The notes under the pieces: model-generated
The model's input: only the letters and a program-made list of their open reading frames with translations
Told to the model about the DNA's origin: nothing
Databases searched by the model: none
In this document: piece by piece, positions 34,330 to 47,284 of the stretch
How the letters are laid out: the number at the start of each line of letters is the position of its first letter
Numbering within the stretch: the first letter of the stretch is position 1
Source of the DNA: Cristatella mucedo
Taxonomy: Eukaryota > Bryozoa > Phylactolaemata > Cristatellidae
Direction: 5' to 3'
Assembly (NCBI GenBank): GCA_009760855.2
Contig: WPIO01000144.1
Location: 351,501-415,500 of the forward strand
Length of the DNA stretch: 64,000 nt
Translations under genes and position numbers: made by a program

Positions 34330-34662
34330 TACGTCGAGTGCCGTTACCTTAGTATGAACAGTCCACATCCACAGCCCAGGGAGGCCTATTTGACCGCGGC
34401 GGTGAATTGCAGGAGATCGCAAGCGGCCATGACGTGCAACAACTCGCGTGCGGCTCGAAGCCTAGAGCTCGAGTCCGCTCCAATGTCAAGGTCAACTTCG
34501 AGGAGCACGACCGACTGGCTAGTACTAGGCTTCGGCTTTTATGCTGCACTGGCCCGGCGGCTTATCGCATAATCAGTTCCTGGCCATTATAATTTAGAAA
34601 CCGCGAAATATTGAATAGCAGTCGCTCGCGGTCTGGCTGATTTAGCATTCTGCCGCAACTGA

Positions 34663-34848
34663 GCCGTAATGGGTCACTGGGTAAGGCGGTTGCTTTTCAC
34701 GACCTCGGCCCCGAGATCGTGGGTTCGAATCCTGTGGTGGGCGATCCCTTTATCGCCACTGCAAGCGGTGGTGATAGCCGTAAAGGCTCTTCTGTCGCTA
34801 TACAAAAGGAATCTGTTAAATCAGATAGTATTTATTTATTTATTCGCC
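34663..34848 (+). mobile_element. SINE-A, near full length
   Basis: Head GGGTAAGGCGGTTGCTTTTC, then CACGACCTCGGCCCCGAGAT, B box GTGGGTTCGAATCCTGTGGT, body GCAAGCGGTGGTGATAGCCG, tail GAATCTGTTAAATCAGATAG and TATTTATTTATTTATT. Confidence 0.95.
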
Positions 34849-37800
34849 GCGAATGGGGCACGCGGGAGGGTGCTCCTCGTGAACCGAGGCAAAGCGACTG
34901 TCGTCCTGAGGCCGGCGGAATCCGCGAGTCGCCCGGGAGTCCCGCGTCACCCGGGAGCTACCGTTCAGCCAATTCGGCTCCGCGTGCGCTCAAGGTGAAG
35001 GCAGCGGCTACGGCACGGCGGCTGCTGCGGCAGAGGGCGAAGAGCGAGGCGTAGCGCCGAACGCCGGCTTGCGTAGCGACTGACCCGGGCGCCATCGGCG
35101 ACCGCCGACGAGCGCGGCTGGCAATCAGCGACCGCGTACTAATTAGTGCCCCACAATTAGAACGAAACGAGGCCGATCTTTCGCTGGACGCTCGCCGGGA
35201 CGTGCGCTCGCCCGCGATCGGCTTATCGGGCTAGTGACGCGAGGCGGCATTGCTCGATTGTGGCGCTCCGTCGTTGCCGCCTCCGGCAAGCAAGACGCGA
35301 AGCGCTAAGCCTCAGGCGTCTGGCGCGCGGCTCGAGTAAGAAATCGGTGAGGCTCTGCGAACTGTCCTTGCGAGCGCGTTCAAGCCCTTCGCTGAGCCGC
35401 CGTTGCGAAAGAATGGCGCCATAGATCGCCCTCATCCTCGCTCGCGATCGTAGAACTAGCGAGAGATTTATTTTAGAGGACCGTCTGACATTAAGTCACT
35501 AGAGCACCAGCATCGCAGCCTGGGCTCCACGCAGGGTAATGACTCGGTTGCCTCTTTTTAAACTGAAACGCGCTCGAAATGCGGCGAAGCGTGCAAGCAG
35601 GGCTCGCCTTCTGCTCACTCCAGACTGCGGACCGCTCGTCCGAAATTCGTGCACAGCGATTCCGTGGGGGGGCGGGGCTTCGTTTACAGCTGTCCTCGGC
35701 TACGTCCTCGTCGCTTACATCCGCTTCCGATGGCGTGTTTCCGTCCTCTACGCTTTTCAGTCTTTCATTCGCTGAGCGTCGGCGGAGCGTCGGCGATATA
35801 CCGGTGCGTCGCAGCGGTTTCCGCACTGACGCCCGTACGGCGCAAACACGCTGCTCGTATTGGCCCAGTCTCTGCCGACGCGTGATCAATGTTGGTGGGG
35901 CTAGCGCTTCGAAGCAGGGTTGGCGTCTACCCTCGAGGTTACCTCTACTCAGAGGCTACACTGGTCTAACCTTGGACGCTCGCAAGTGTGCCCGTCGTTG
36001 CAGAGCGCGGTAGCAGTAAAGAGCACCAGTGCCTTAATATAAACGGTTGGTGTCCTCTGGTAGAGCAGTCTATTTCATATTTCATATTCGCAGATCAGCA
36101 CGAGTGTACGGCATCGGCAATGGCGTATCGCTGAATTGGAAGCCCAAATCACAGCTGAACGACTATATCGCTAGTTGGGCTTAGTATGCTGCCCAACCAT
36201 AGATTGTGACATGACCTGCAACTAACCGTTATAGTTCAGGAACTACGAGTAATGTCTAGGTAGTCGTAATTCGGCCAGTGTAGCAAACCGACGATTCAGT
36301 CAACGTAGCAATCGTGACAACATTAGCCTAGTCGGGCTTTCGGTCTGACCAAAGTGATGCTGCGAGCATGCAGCTATATGGCACACTGGTGCATAGATAC
36401 GGTATGCCATAAAAGTGTCTACTTTCTACTTAATGTGCACATATACATTTGCGCATTGCTATTAATACTCGCGCTGGCCGAGTCGGTCAGATTGTGCCCA
36501 GTGCTTTCGGGTATGAGCGTTTTCTCAATTATCAGCTTTAGGAGCCAGGCATTTCCTCATGAGTTCAGACCGTATCGGAGGCAAATAGTGTGTGCTTTGC
36601 CTGCTCACCGGTGCATTATGCAGTGATTGTTACTAGCCAGAGGTCCTACTAGCCGGTGCATGCTCTCCTAATCACGATGCTTGTCCGCTGCTTGTCGCGT
36701 GCTTGTCTCAGCAAGGTACCTCGCTTTTAATTAATCTTTATTAATTGATTCACCCGCAGTGAGCTAAAGTAAAACACCTGGACAGAGATATAGCAATCTT
36801 ACATTACTCTAAACATTGTCCTTTACTATAATTATTGCTATCTGAAGTAATAGTCATTAGAACATTGGGCTTCAAACAAGTGAGTTGTACGGTATGGCTA
36901 CTGTCTCTCTGTGGGTGGCTCCAGAGTAGATTTATCTACACTAATAGCACGGTTTTGTTCTGCCGACGCGTGATTTATCCTGATTGCTGCCTTCCTCTGC
37001 TGCTATAGGCCTACCTGCATAAATTGGTGCCACGATTATGATTCGTGAACTTGGCAGCGAGGCTCCTGCTACTCGGATATTTTCCCACGGCTGCAAGGAC
37101 AAGTGTCCGCTGTCTTTTTTGCAATTGTTGCAATGAGCTTTAGTTCAGAAGTCGCCACTCGAAATATATCTATAGCTATATATCTATGCGTCCGTATATA
37201 CGACCCGTACTTGCTGCAAGCGCAGCTTGAGCGTTTTCTGATCAATGCACAATTTTCCCCAACAAATCGTGATTCTGGCGTGGAGAGTTGGATTTGGAAA
37301 CAATGACACAGCCAAGACCTGCTTGTGGCAAATCTGTTCTGCGACCGGAGTGCGGAACGATTGCAAGCCTACAGACGCTCGGTGCTCTCACATCTTCGTT
37401 TCGTTTCGCTAACGTGCTTCAAAGTCATTCCTAGGTCGATCCCCCGCTGCTAGATCTACGTCGGCTCGCTAATTGGATGCATCCCGAAGGGAGCGCAGGC
37501 GTGCTCACGTGACGTGTACAGAGCGTGCCCACGTGACGTAGACAGAGCGTGCATGGGGGGGGGCGGCGGCGGCGCACATCTCCGGGATTTCCCGAATCGA
37601 TTCGAGCCGCCCACGCTCTCTTCCTCGAGCACCAAGTGAATCGCACTAACTTAGGGGTCAGCAGCCGACCAATCGCTATCGCGGCTGCCGCTCTTAAACA
37701 GCGATTCCGCATTCGACGAGCAACGAATTCGAACTCGACGAGCAACGACCCAACAAGTGTGGCGTGTTTCTCGATGATGCAGCACTCGACCAGTTTGCTG

Positions 37801-38720
37801 CGGTCGGCTGGAATCGACCAAACGCAGCACTCGACCCGTACGCGACGCCAGTCGGCCGGCCACTTTTCCTTCTCCGAAGTATCCGAAGATGAAAGAAAAC
37901 TAGCCTCGTTACAGTCGTTCGCTCAGCCCTCAACTACAATAGGCTATAATAAGCCGCTGGCAGCGCCCTCGAAGCTGTCTTTTTCGAATTCCAAACATTG
38001 GCGGCAGCAACAAATCTTTAAGTGTACGCAGGATTTGTCAGGTATCATTTCCAATCTGCGATGTATAAATCTTCCTTTCCTCACACAATTATTTATTTGA
38101 ACATTCATTTCGATGACCCAACTTTGACCCTTTGTGCGCCGAATTTCCTATGTTGCCTGATTTATTCTTTCTCGTGGCTCTTATGCACGGCCACACTCAC
38201 AACAGAGGTCGCGAACTTGATCAAATATTCTCCTAAGATTGTACACTGTCGACAACTAAACTATTCATTTCTGTGTACTGATGAGATGCGCATCTTATCC
38301 AGTCTACACTTTTTGTGTCCCCTTTGGAATAGAAAATCAATCTAAAAAGAGCAAAATATTAAGACCTTGGCATTACATAGAACCAAAATATGGATCATTT
38401 GAACGCCTGTAACCATACTCTCCTGTTAAATAGACTTTTCTGCCGTATGGATATGGACTTTATATGCCAAGTTATGAGCACATGTCATCGCTGCCGTGTT
38501 CCTGCTACTGCTGGCCTTGACCTACAAGCCTTGGTGCAGCATCTACGAGTAACTAGCCGCACTACAAGTTTCAGGCGTCACCGGTATTCATCGCGAGCCG
38601 GCTGAGACTAGCACCGTTACGAACACTGTGTTTGCAGCCTAGTTCTGACCGGATGTGGAAGCCACACCCTGTGTTTGTAAAAAAATCTCTTCTAGAGTTT
38701 CCTCACTGAACACTTGCAGG
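34849..38720. other. Unassigned, about 3.9 kb
   Basis: 34849-36020 is CpG-rich; 36050-37430 and 37890-38700 are AT-richer; 37440-37880 is GC-rich. No exon, RNA gene or clear repeat was recognised. A stretch at 36600-36720 weakly resembles 56165-56290 (GTCCTACTAGCCGGTGCATG against ATCCTACTAACAGGTAGCCC), perhaps an old LINE 3' UTR. Confidence 0.4.
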
Positions 38721-38721
38721 T

Positions 38722-39205
38722 TATATAATGTATCTCCGTCTGCAACTCCAAAAGGCCTCTAAGACTAAGTGGGTGTTACGCAGGAGAGTTTTGTATAGCG
38801 CACTCGCAGCCTCAGCGGCTTTCGGTACGCATTCGGTAGCCAACAGACTTCGTCTCACGCAACAAAGAGAAAGTGGGAAGCATAGCAGCGTCAGGAGAGC
38901 AATTGACGTAGTGAGTAGCATGCAAGTAGCAGCTCAGGACCGCTGAAAGGGATGAGCCATAGTCGGCAGCAGGAGAGTAGTTGTCGTTGCGTAAGAATCG
39001 TGGAAGCGAGTTCCACAGTTTTGGACATGCAGAGCTAAAGCTTTTTTCGCCAACGATCTTAAACTCAGGAATGGAACAGCTAATTTATTGTCCATTCAAG
39101 ACCTGAGGGCGCGAGGAGGCTGGAACTGGTGCAGCAGCTCAGCTAGGTATCTGGAGGAGCCAAGCCGTGACCTCGGCCTTGTGGGTCAGCGTTCCTGCCT
39201 GAGCA
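38722..39205 (-). mobile_element. LINE-B 3' part, 5'-truncated
   Basis: The reversed terminus ATAATGTATCTCCGTCTGCA and GTGGGTGTTACGCAGGAGAG is followed by GCAACAAAGAGAAAGTGGGA (UTR) and AATCGTGGAAGCGAGTTCCA (ORF end, WNSLP region), up to GGCCTTGTGGGTCAGCGTTC. Confidence 0.92.
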
Positions 39206-39532
39206 ACGAGGCACACAAAGTTAGCAACTGCCATTTTTATAGCGCTGATCCACTGACCGTCGCTGACTCACCATCAAGCGTCGTTTTGACTTCAAAGCAC
39301 TGTTGTTCAGTTCTGAGTCTTTTCGTTCACTAGCTCCGGCCTTCTTGTCTCAAAAGAATTCAACTTGTCACGCCTCCCATCGCATCGCATCGCATCAGCT
39401 CCCCTGGCTGACTCAGGCTGCTTTGCTGTGCCACCGGCTGACCTCAAATTCTTTCCTAACTGGGCCATCAGTTAGAATGCTCCCAAAGCTACGAGCTCAA
39501 GGTCAACTGACGCTTCAAACTAGAAGCTTAGC
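39206..39532. other. Possible decayed LINE ORF end, otherwise unassigned
   Basis: TTTCGTTCACTAGCTCCGGC at 39319 and CATCAGTTAGAATGCTCCCA at 39468 are weakly like the SLAPAYLS and SSYAPKAWN codons of LINE-A. The case is not firm. Confidence 0.35.
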
Positions 39533-39690
39533 TGGCTTGGCGCGGTGGCTAAGGTGTTTGCCCAGACCGACCAAGGCCTTGCTGAAGTCGTGGATTCGAG
39601 CGCCCGTTGTGTATCTGAAGCGCCTGAATAGAGATTAAGTTCTCTTAGGGTGCTATACTACCGAATTTTAATATCATGTAATAATCTTTC
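39533..39690 (+). mobile_element. SINE-C
   Basis: Head GGCTTGGCGCGGTGGCTAAG, B box GTGGATTCGAGCGCCCGTTG, tail GAAGCGCCTGAATAGAGATT and AAGTTCTCTTAGGGTGCTAT. Confidence 0.9.
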
Positions 39691-39751
39691 TCATTACATT
39701 TGCCCAATCTGTGTGAATTAAATCAATAAATGAAATGAGTACGATTCATTT

Positions 39752-39898
39752 ATGTAGCGTCACAAGAGAACCCAATCTCTTTCCAGGTGCTTCACATTTG
39801 AGCAGGGTTCGAGCCCACGACCTCGCTCACTAAACGCATTCAGATTGAAATCGGTGATCTAACGCGAGCGCCTTAACCTCTAAGCCAAACCAGCCGAA
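39752..39898 (-). mobile_element. SINE-C
   Basis: The plus strand reads TAGCGTCACAAGAGAACCCA and ATCTCTTTCCAGGTGCTTCA (reversed tail), GGTTCGAGCCCACGACCTCG (B box) and GCGCCTTAACCTCTAAGCCA (head). It faces the SINE-C at 39533-39690 about 60 bp away. Confidence 0.85.
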
Positions 39899-42800
39899 AT
39901 TGCCTTTTGTGTTCTACAGCGCACTGACGCTGTCCATGTTATATTTTCTTTTACAACATGTGCAAATGTGCCTAGATGGAGACGCTCTCCAATTATTGCG
40001 CCGCTACAATGCCTTTTTTATTGATTACTAGCTTGTGTCCGTGAGAAATCGCGGGAAATTTCAGTGTTGCATTACAAAGCGGTCCTGAGTGTCTGCTGAG
40101 CTAGACCTGGGTCGTGAAATGCTCGAGTCTTGCTTTTAGGTTTACTGCTCTTGACCATGTCATAAGTGAGACGTTCGCCGAGCTTCGCGAGCACGAAACT
40201 TCCTTCCTCGCTTCTTCGTCAGTCTAGGGCTGCTTGTAGAGTTTGTCCTGTGCGACGTTTCTGACGAGTTTCGGCAGCGTTGTATTGCCGTTGGTACTGC
40301 CGTTGGTACTGCCGTGGTACTGCCGTGGTACTGAGTTTCGGCAGCGTGGTACTGGTTACTATGGTTACGTTGGTACTGACTGGCTTCGTTTGTTGCTCGT
40401 TTTTCTCATCGTTGCCTGCAATAGGTACGTTTGCAGTCTGCTCGCTGTGTTCCGCTTGGTTTCCAATCGATCGCTGTGAAAACTCGCCACCGGGTCACAA
40501 TGGTGGAAGGAAGCCACAGCTTTTACATGGACAGCAGCCTTTCTTAATTTAAACCCCGCAAAGAATCACCGATTCTATTTATGCGCGTCCAACTCTCGCC
40601 AAAGTAGGCCGGCTAAACACGAGTTCCGGTCGGACACGCCCACTCGCTACGGCAGCTTCACAATACGCCAACTCAGCTAAGTTGAAGCGGAAGCTGAGAA
40701 GTGCATGTCGTCGCCTCTTCGGACGACAGCAAAGAGGGCTGCGATGAGGCTAGGCCAACCTTTGAACAAACATCTAAAGTTCACGTTCATGCATTTCAAT
40801 ATTCAGTTTCAATTATGAGGACGCTGGTGCTGTAGCGTATGCAAATTAGGAAACGCTCTCTTAGGTAAATGTTGACATGACAAGCATCATTGCTGTACCG
40901 CAGTAGTAGTAGTACTATAAGTGGACTACAAATGACTAAATCTAAACGTGACGTCAATCCAAACTCAAGTACATTATTATTATAAACTCGCTTACTAACC
41001 AACTTAGCTTGTTATACTGTTCCAAACGCATGTCGAAACTGTAATGATAAACGATAGGTACCTACCCCAATGAAGTATGACAATGAATTTGCACGAGATG
41101 TCTTGAAATCTCTAAAAACGTGTAACTAACAATGATCTATCTATAGGTATGTGCGGAAGTAATCCCCGGTATTCTACAACTAAATGTAGAAATCGAATGT
41201 CATGGGCATGAAAGTTTGAGTGAGTCAATTCGTAGCTGAATTGATCGCTGCCATCCCACAATTTCCACCCAGAAGCCCTCAAAGGGTGTCAGGCCACTCA
41301 AGTGGTGTTAAATACGACGCTCACACGATCAGTCTCTAGATCTTCAAACTTTTGGAACGCGTCCAATTTTCTACGAACATTCGGTCGCTCCATGTCGACC
41401 AGCGGTACAAAATCAAAATTCTTAATTATTCCGAAAATATCCTTTAATCAATTTATTAATGCATACCTAAGCCTGCTGCAGCAGCAGTTAAACGTCGTCG
41501 TTTCAGTTTGAATTAACTGTCCCCACGTTTCACTTAAAGCGCTGTTGGTGTGTGGGAAAGAAGAGATTTTGGCTCAGCGGGTTTTAGACTGTAGACATTG
41601 CTCTCGCACTATTCCTTAGAAACCACGTGATCATCCGAGAGATGCGACTGTTGATGTCCGTTTTCATCCATCCAGCTCTGCGACATCCGTGCAATTTACT
41701 ATCAGGACTGCCTTCCACTTTCGTACAGTATATGTTTCTCGCTCTTTATTTCCAGCATGAGCTGATTGGTTACTGACGGACGCTATCGGATGCGCACTGA
41801 AAGCGGCCGGCGTAGGTTTCAGTGCACTTTAGAAAACCGTCTAGCGTAGAGCACCCCAATGGCATCGACTTCTTTTCTAGAGTTACATCATATTCATAGG
41901 GATGCAAGTTGTCTGCTTCTGCCTACGCGAGCTGTGAATAATCCGCCGCCGACTAGATCGACCGGACTTGTACTGTCGTTTGGGTGTCTCTTCCTGCTTG
42001 CAATAGAGTATATTTTGAAAAATTGTTCGTTGCCCTTAGAAATGCTAATCTAACCTAGATGTTGGCTGGACGACCGGCCTCCCAAGGCTCTGCAATCCAC
42101 CGAGCACCGCCCTCTGCACAGATAAAGCTGACCTTGGCTAGATGAGCAGAACCCTGGCCATAAGGTCTGAGGCCTGGCTAGGCTACCTAGACCCTGACCT
42201 ACTGACCTGAATCCCTGGCTGGGGTTACCTGGACCCATACCCAGTGACCTGGCCACCGAGGCTTCAGAATCCGATTATGGACGCTCACGAATCGGCTCGC
42301 TATTTTGCTGAGCGTCTCGAGATAGTTGACGACAGTTCGTTCTGCTGTGCGGCTCGAAATCAGTGGAAACTCATGAGGCCGTCTCCGATCTCAGGCTGCA
42401 CTGTCAACCCATCGCTCTCAGACAGCTGCCGCGCTTCCGATCCTTTCTTCACGTCGGCATTCTCTCTCACGAGGCTTCTCTCTGGCTCAACTTCGCTCCG
42501 ACGTCACGTGACGGCTCTGGCTCGGACTTGAGCTTTGTCGTCAAGCTCAAGCTTCTTTTCCCACTCATTTCATCCGCTAATGAACAGCATTTCTTTTCTA
42601 ATGCTGAGCGACGTCAGAGCCGGGAAGCTCAGGCTCCGCTCGATCGCCACTTAACTGACGAAAATCGTGGCTCTAAGGGCACACCGCCTCGTGGCTACAC
42701 GTGGGTGAGCAGGACAGGCCCTGGTCGCTCGCGATCGTAGCTCGCTCGCGCGAGCAGCATCTGAATACTAAACTCGGACTCTCAAAGTACTAAACTCGGC

Positions 42801-43680
42801 TCGACGACAACAACTGAACACGACTGTGCTCGTAGCTTTCGGTAACGATCTGGCGGCCGTTGCGTTCGGTCACGTCTCCCCGGAGCGCTCGGAGCCAGGC
42901 CGGACTCTGATTGGACGCCATCGAGCCGACTGAGTTGGTCTGTGGGTGGACGCCGTAGAACTGAGCGAAAGCCGGTCGGACTGTGGATGCTTTTTATAGA
43001 TATATCTGAGGTATTGAAGGCTTTCAGCATTGGAAAAAGGTATAAAAAACACCAAACGTCTTATTTACGCGCAAGCCATCAGAGAACATGTCCCTCAAAC
43101 TTCTGCAGGGCGCTCACAGCGACGCGGACTCTACGCTCACTAGACGCAATTTGCAGTACTACGGAAAGCCGACATTGGTCGGGACATTATCGTAAGATTC
43201 TGCAAGAGCTATTGGAGATAAGAGTCTGTCTCTAATTTAGAACTTGGGGCGCCAGATTTCGAGTACTGCGATCGCACTTTCTGCGTTCAACGCGCGGTAA
43301 TACAATCAACACCTTAGTATAGAACAGCAAGAGAACTCGACTACTTTCTGGACAAGCTCACATGTGCTCAAAAAGAAGCGTGTTAATTGGTTAGTTACAG
43401 TGGGCACACAACGCACAGCTCACGCTGCTGGCAAATGACGCAGACTAGTGTGCCGCTTTAGTTATATGGTAGCTACCCTGCGAAATCTTTGCGGCTAGAT
43501 TGTGGGACCGAGTCGGTCTGACACGTGACCCGAGTGGCTCGGATGCGTCCTGTTATGCGGCTATTCAAACCGCCGGCTGATGGCGGCTTTGATTAATTAA
43601 GGGATCGGCGGAAGTGAGGAAGCCGCGGGCCCCTAGAGGACTGGGACGAGAGCGAGGAGCTGTCTACCTATCGACGATAG
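39899..43680. other. Unassigned, about 3.8 kb; small degenerate tandems
   Basis: CCGTTGGTACTG-type units repeat at 40290-40375, and CCTGGCT/ACCTAGACCCTGACC-type units at 42120-42252. 42260-43000 is GC-richer. No coding motif or LINE/SINE match was recognised. Confidence 0.4.
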
Positions 43681-43804
43681 ACTGTCGGTATTCGATCGAT
43701 GCTCCGACGGTCAGACTTATATTTAGACGGTTATTAATATATAATCATATATATTATATATATATTAATAATATATATATATATATATTATAATTATATA
43801 CAAT

Positions 43805-43879
<75 letters not shown>

Positions 43880-43986
43880 TATACTAATATACTAATATAA
43901 TAATATATATAATATATACTAATATATATATATCTTATATTCATATATAATCATATATAAACTTAATCAGATCGAATACCGACAGT
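43681..43986. mobile_element. Inverted-repeat element with a ~230-bp AT palindrome core
   Basis: ACTGTCGGTATTCGATC at 43681-43697 is exactly complementary to 43970-43986. Between them is (TA)n-rich sequence from about 43733 to 43960, itself largely self-complementary. It could be a MITE or a cruciform-forming repeat; target-site duplications are not clear. Confidence 0.65.
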
Positions 43987-44650
43987 GCGGAAAGACGACG
44001 AATTCCAAAGACAGTTGATTTGCATTGCACAGATTGGAAGGCGGTCTGGTGGCAACGGTCGGTCTAATGGCAGCCACGCGTCGGACTATCGCGCGTAAAG
44101 GTCAGACGAAGGATCTATAATTATCGGCACGGTTTAATGAGAAGTCCGTGTGCCGCGACTCGGAGAGGTGGCGGCGGCGGCGGCGGCGGCGGCGGGCGCA
44201 TCGTTAGGCTCGTGACGTGCGAAGAGCTCCGTGTGAATGACGTCGGGTGCCAAGATGGCTCCGCCCGTCGTGGCCACTGCAATCTGATCTGAGCACGCAC
44301 CGTCTTCTCTCGCCTGTCCGGCCGACGCTCTCGCTTTGATCGTGGTTGCTTCTTTGGATACAGTCTGGAGCCTTGACGACTCGACCGGATTTAATTGCGA
44401 GCATCCGCCCACCGCTCCGCTCCGGTCGGCGAGAGCTGTCGTCAGCGCTGACCTCGTAGACTAGTCAGCAGCGAGCCAAGGGCTGTCGTTATTGATCGCC
44501 GAGCACGACTCAATTCGGTGGCGTAATCGAGGTCGGGCCGTGAGCACGTACGTGCACCCCGCTCCACGATCTCGCCGCCGCTGCGCCGACGTCGGTCTGC
44601 GTCTGCATCGTTTCCTGCTTCGACTTAAGAATAAAGGACGCTTTACTGAA
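43987..44650. other. CpG-rich block with a short GGC triplet run
   Basis: GGC repeats at about 44169-44195. No gene was recognised. Confidence 0.45.
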
Positions 44651-44651
44651 G

Positions 44652-44852
44652 CTGTGCTCGGTGGTTGATCAGAGCGGCTAATCTTGGTCTCGGTGGTAAA
44701 TCTTGGCGGTCAGTGTAAGCGATTGATCTTGGTGGTTAGGCTGAGTGGTCAATCTCGGCGGTTAATCAGACTGGTCAATCTTGGTGGTTAGTCTGAGTTT
44801 CGAGTTAATCCCGGCGGTTAGTCTGAGTGGTTAATCCCTGTGGTTAATCCAA
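44652..44852. repeat. Degenerate ~26-bp minisatellite
   Basis: GGTTAATCTTGGCGGTTAGT-like units with CTGAGT spacers recur about eight times, e.g. 44740, 44767, 44793 and 44817. Unit length and sequence vary. Confidence 0.85.
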
Positions 44853-44922
44853 GCGCCGAGAGTCGTCGGCCCGAGGTGAAGCAGGAGAGAATCGAAGCGG
44901 CCCGGCGTTAGATGAAGGGCAG

Positions 44923-45113
44923 AGCCGCGATGGCTCGCACTAGGTGAGGCGGTTGCTTTTCACGACCTCGGCTCGCGAGGTCGTGGGTTCAAAATTTGCG
45001 GTGGGCGATCCTGTATCGCCACTGCAAGCGGTGGTGATAGCCGTAAAGGCTCTTCTGTCGCTATGCAAAAGGAGGCTGTTGAATCAGCTAGTATTTATTT
45101 ATTTATTTACTTT
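44923..45113 (+). mobile_element. SINE-A, near full length
   Basis: ATGGCTCGCACTAGGTGAGG, GGTTGCTTTTCACGACCTCG, body GCAAGCGGTGGTGATAGCCG, tail GAGGCTGTTGAATCAGCTAG and TATTTATTTATTTATTTA. The B box is mutated (GGGTTCAAAATTTGCGG). Confidence 0.95.
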
Positions 45114-45416
45114 AGCAGCAACCAGCCGTGTCGCGTAGAGCCGTGTGCAAAGAATCGCTCGCATCGAACGAAGCTCGCATCGAACGCTCGGAAAGTCGGA
45201 GCTCCGAAGCAACGGGCTGCTGGCGTCTGCTCGTGTTCTGGTTGCGTCAAACTGAGGCGACGGTAAGCTGAGAAAGCATCCGGGTCGGCGAGCATCCGGA
45301 CTTTAAAAAGCTCAAACGTCAGGGCTCGCATGCTGCAAGCAAGCGACGCCTTCTTCGAGGCTCGAACTTTTCGTCGACAGAGAAAGATCGATTCTCGCGT
45401 TGGTCCACGGACCTAA
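45114..45416. other. Unassigned, GC-rich
   Basis: CATCGAACGAAGCTCGCATCGAACG gives a short direct repeat. No gene was recognised. Confidence 0.4.
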
Positions 45417-45417
45417 C

Positions 45418-45590
45418 TTCGCTTGGGCCCAGTGGTTAAGGCGCTCGCCTCGATCGAAGTGAAGGTACATTCGATTGCCGAGGTCGTGGGCTCGAGAGCC
45501 CCGTCGTATATGCGAAGCGCCTGAATAGAGACTAGGCTCTCTTGGGGCGCTATACGAATGAATTGTATTATTATTATTATTATTATTAGC
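45418..45590 (+). mobile_element. SINE-C
   Basis: GGGCCCAGTGGTTAAGGCGC, GTCGTGGGCTCGAGAGCCCC, GAAGCGCCTGAATAGAGACT, GGCTCTCTTGGGGCGCTATA, then an ATTATT tail. There is a ~15-bp insertion before the B box compared with 53.5 kb. Confidence 0.9.
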
Positions 45591-45950
45591 GTGGAGCTGC
45601 GTCGCCGAAACGGCGGCGGCGAGCTAAGTCGGCCAGATTATGAATTGTATTCATCATTCGCGGCTCCTGAATTGTAAGGGCTACGAGCCGACGATGGGCG
45701 ACGATCTGTAGCCGAGGACGCGTGAAAGTAGACGCCAAGCGACAGGCTGGCGGAGTGTGCTGCCGGAGTCGGCGTCGGCATTTGAGCTCTCGGCATTTGA
45801 GCTCTTGGCCGCAGTTGCTGTACGTCGTGGCCGCTGTAGAACGCCTGCTGCTGCAACCCTCCGTCGCTGTCGATTAGACTTCTCTGCTGCCACGCGTGTG
45901 GGTGGGCTCGCTACGTTGAGATGCGGGCGGCGCTCTTCGTCGCTGTCGTG

Positions 45951-45983
<33 letters not shown>

Positions 45984-46668
45984 CTCGGCGCACGTGCGTT
46001 CGTTGGTACGGCACCTGTAAGAGATCGCTTGCCGCTCGATAAAAGAAGAAGCATCCGGGCCAGTCCGCCAGTATTCTTCGCCCGCCGTCCGAGGCCGTTG
46101 CGCCGCGGCGAGTGCTGCACTTTCGGCGGACGCTCGTCATGTCCAGACGCGGGAGCGGCAGCGCAGCGCGCACGTAACGGTGCGCGAGTGCGTAGCGGCG
46201 CGACCGGCCACGGCTACCGACGGCCGCGAGACGTCGCTCGAGACGGCTCGGGTCGCGCTCGACGAGGCGGCTCGCGATGCGGCCGCTGTAGAGAGCGCGG
46301 GGGGGGGGGGGCGGAGCGAGGCTTCGTCCGCCCTCCGCCCGCGCAGACTCGAAGCGGCCAGCCGCCGGCTCGCTCGCCGCCTATTAGCGACGCAGCTAGC
46401 GGCTTTCGCAGCTGCAGCACCATCCGGTACGCCGCGGCGAGCGGGGCCGCCGCGTTTAGCGGCGAGCGCGAGCCCAACGGGTGCAGCCGCCGCCGCCGCC
46501 GCAGCTCTGACGTAAGCCACGCGAGCCAGCCGCGTGACGCAGAGCGCCCAAGAACTTTCAGCCAAATTGCATGCACGCTATTCGTGGCGCGGTCAGGCGT
46601 AGTAGTCCCGAACGAATGAAGAGCTATGCATTGACCTCTCGTCTTGAATTTCGGTAACTTGCTTTATG
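45591..46668. other. CpG-rich block with (CTG)10, no gene recognised
   Basis: CTG repeats lie at 45953-45982 and a G run at 46300-46311. Frames up to 232 codons overlap on both strands, show no domain and read through both runs. Confidence 0.45.
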
Positions 46669-46669
46669 T

Positions 46670-46861
46670 TTTAGAAATGCATAAGCACATAAAGGACAAA
46701 TCACAGGGACCCACTAAATGCTGTCATAACTAGATGCGTTTTTAGTCTCTTTTTAAATGTTGACAAATCAGGAGATGTAGTGACGCAAGTTGGAAGTGAG
46801 TTCCAGGCTTTGGGAGCATACGGACTCAGGGCATGGTCTCCAAAGGATTTGAGGTTCATTC
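46670..46861 (-). mobile_element. LINE-A fragment (ORF end and start of 3' UTR)
   Basis: The plus strand AATGCATAAGCACATAAAGG, CAGGGACCCACTAAATGCTG and GGAAGTGAGTTCCAGGCTTT is the reversed LINE-A segment. Reverse translation gives [21 protein letters not shown] then [12 protein letters not shown]. Confidence 0.92.
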
Positions 46862-47217
<356 letters not shown>

Positions 47218-47284
47218 TGCAATAGCGATAACCTCGACCCACTGAATCGTCGTATCTGCCCAGAGATCATCTACGCGACAGCAG

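Noticed and set aside
34663-34848. tRNA gene candidates (B-box GGTTCGAATCC sequences)
   Set aside because: They sit in repeated ~180-bp elements with a common body and TTTA tail, so they are tRNA-derived SINEs; no complete cloverleaf was seen.
45921-46619. 232-codon frame with a poly-Cys start
   Set aside because: It starts in a CTG repeat and crosses a G run; other frames are equally open.
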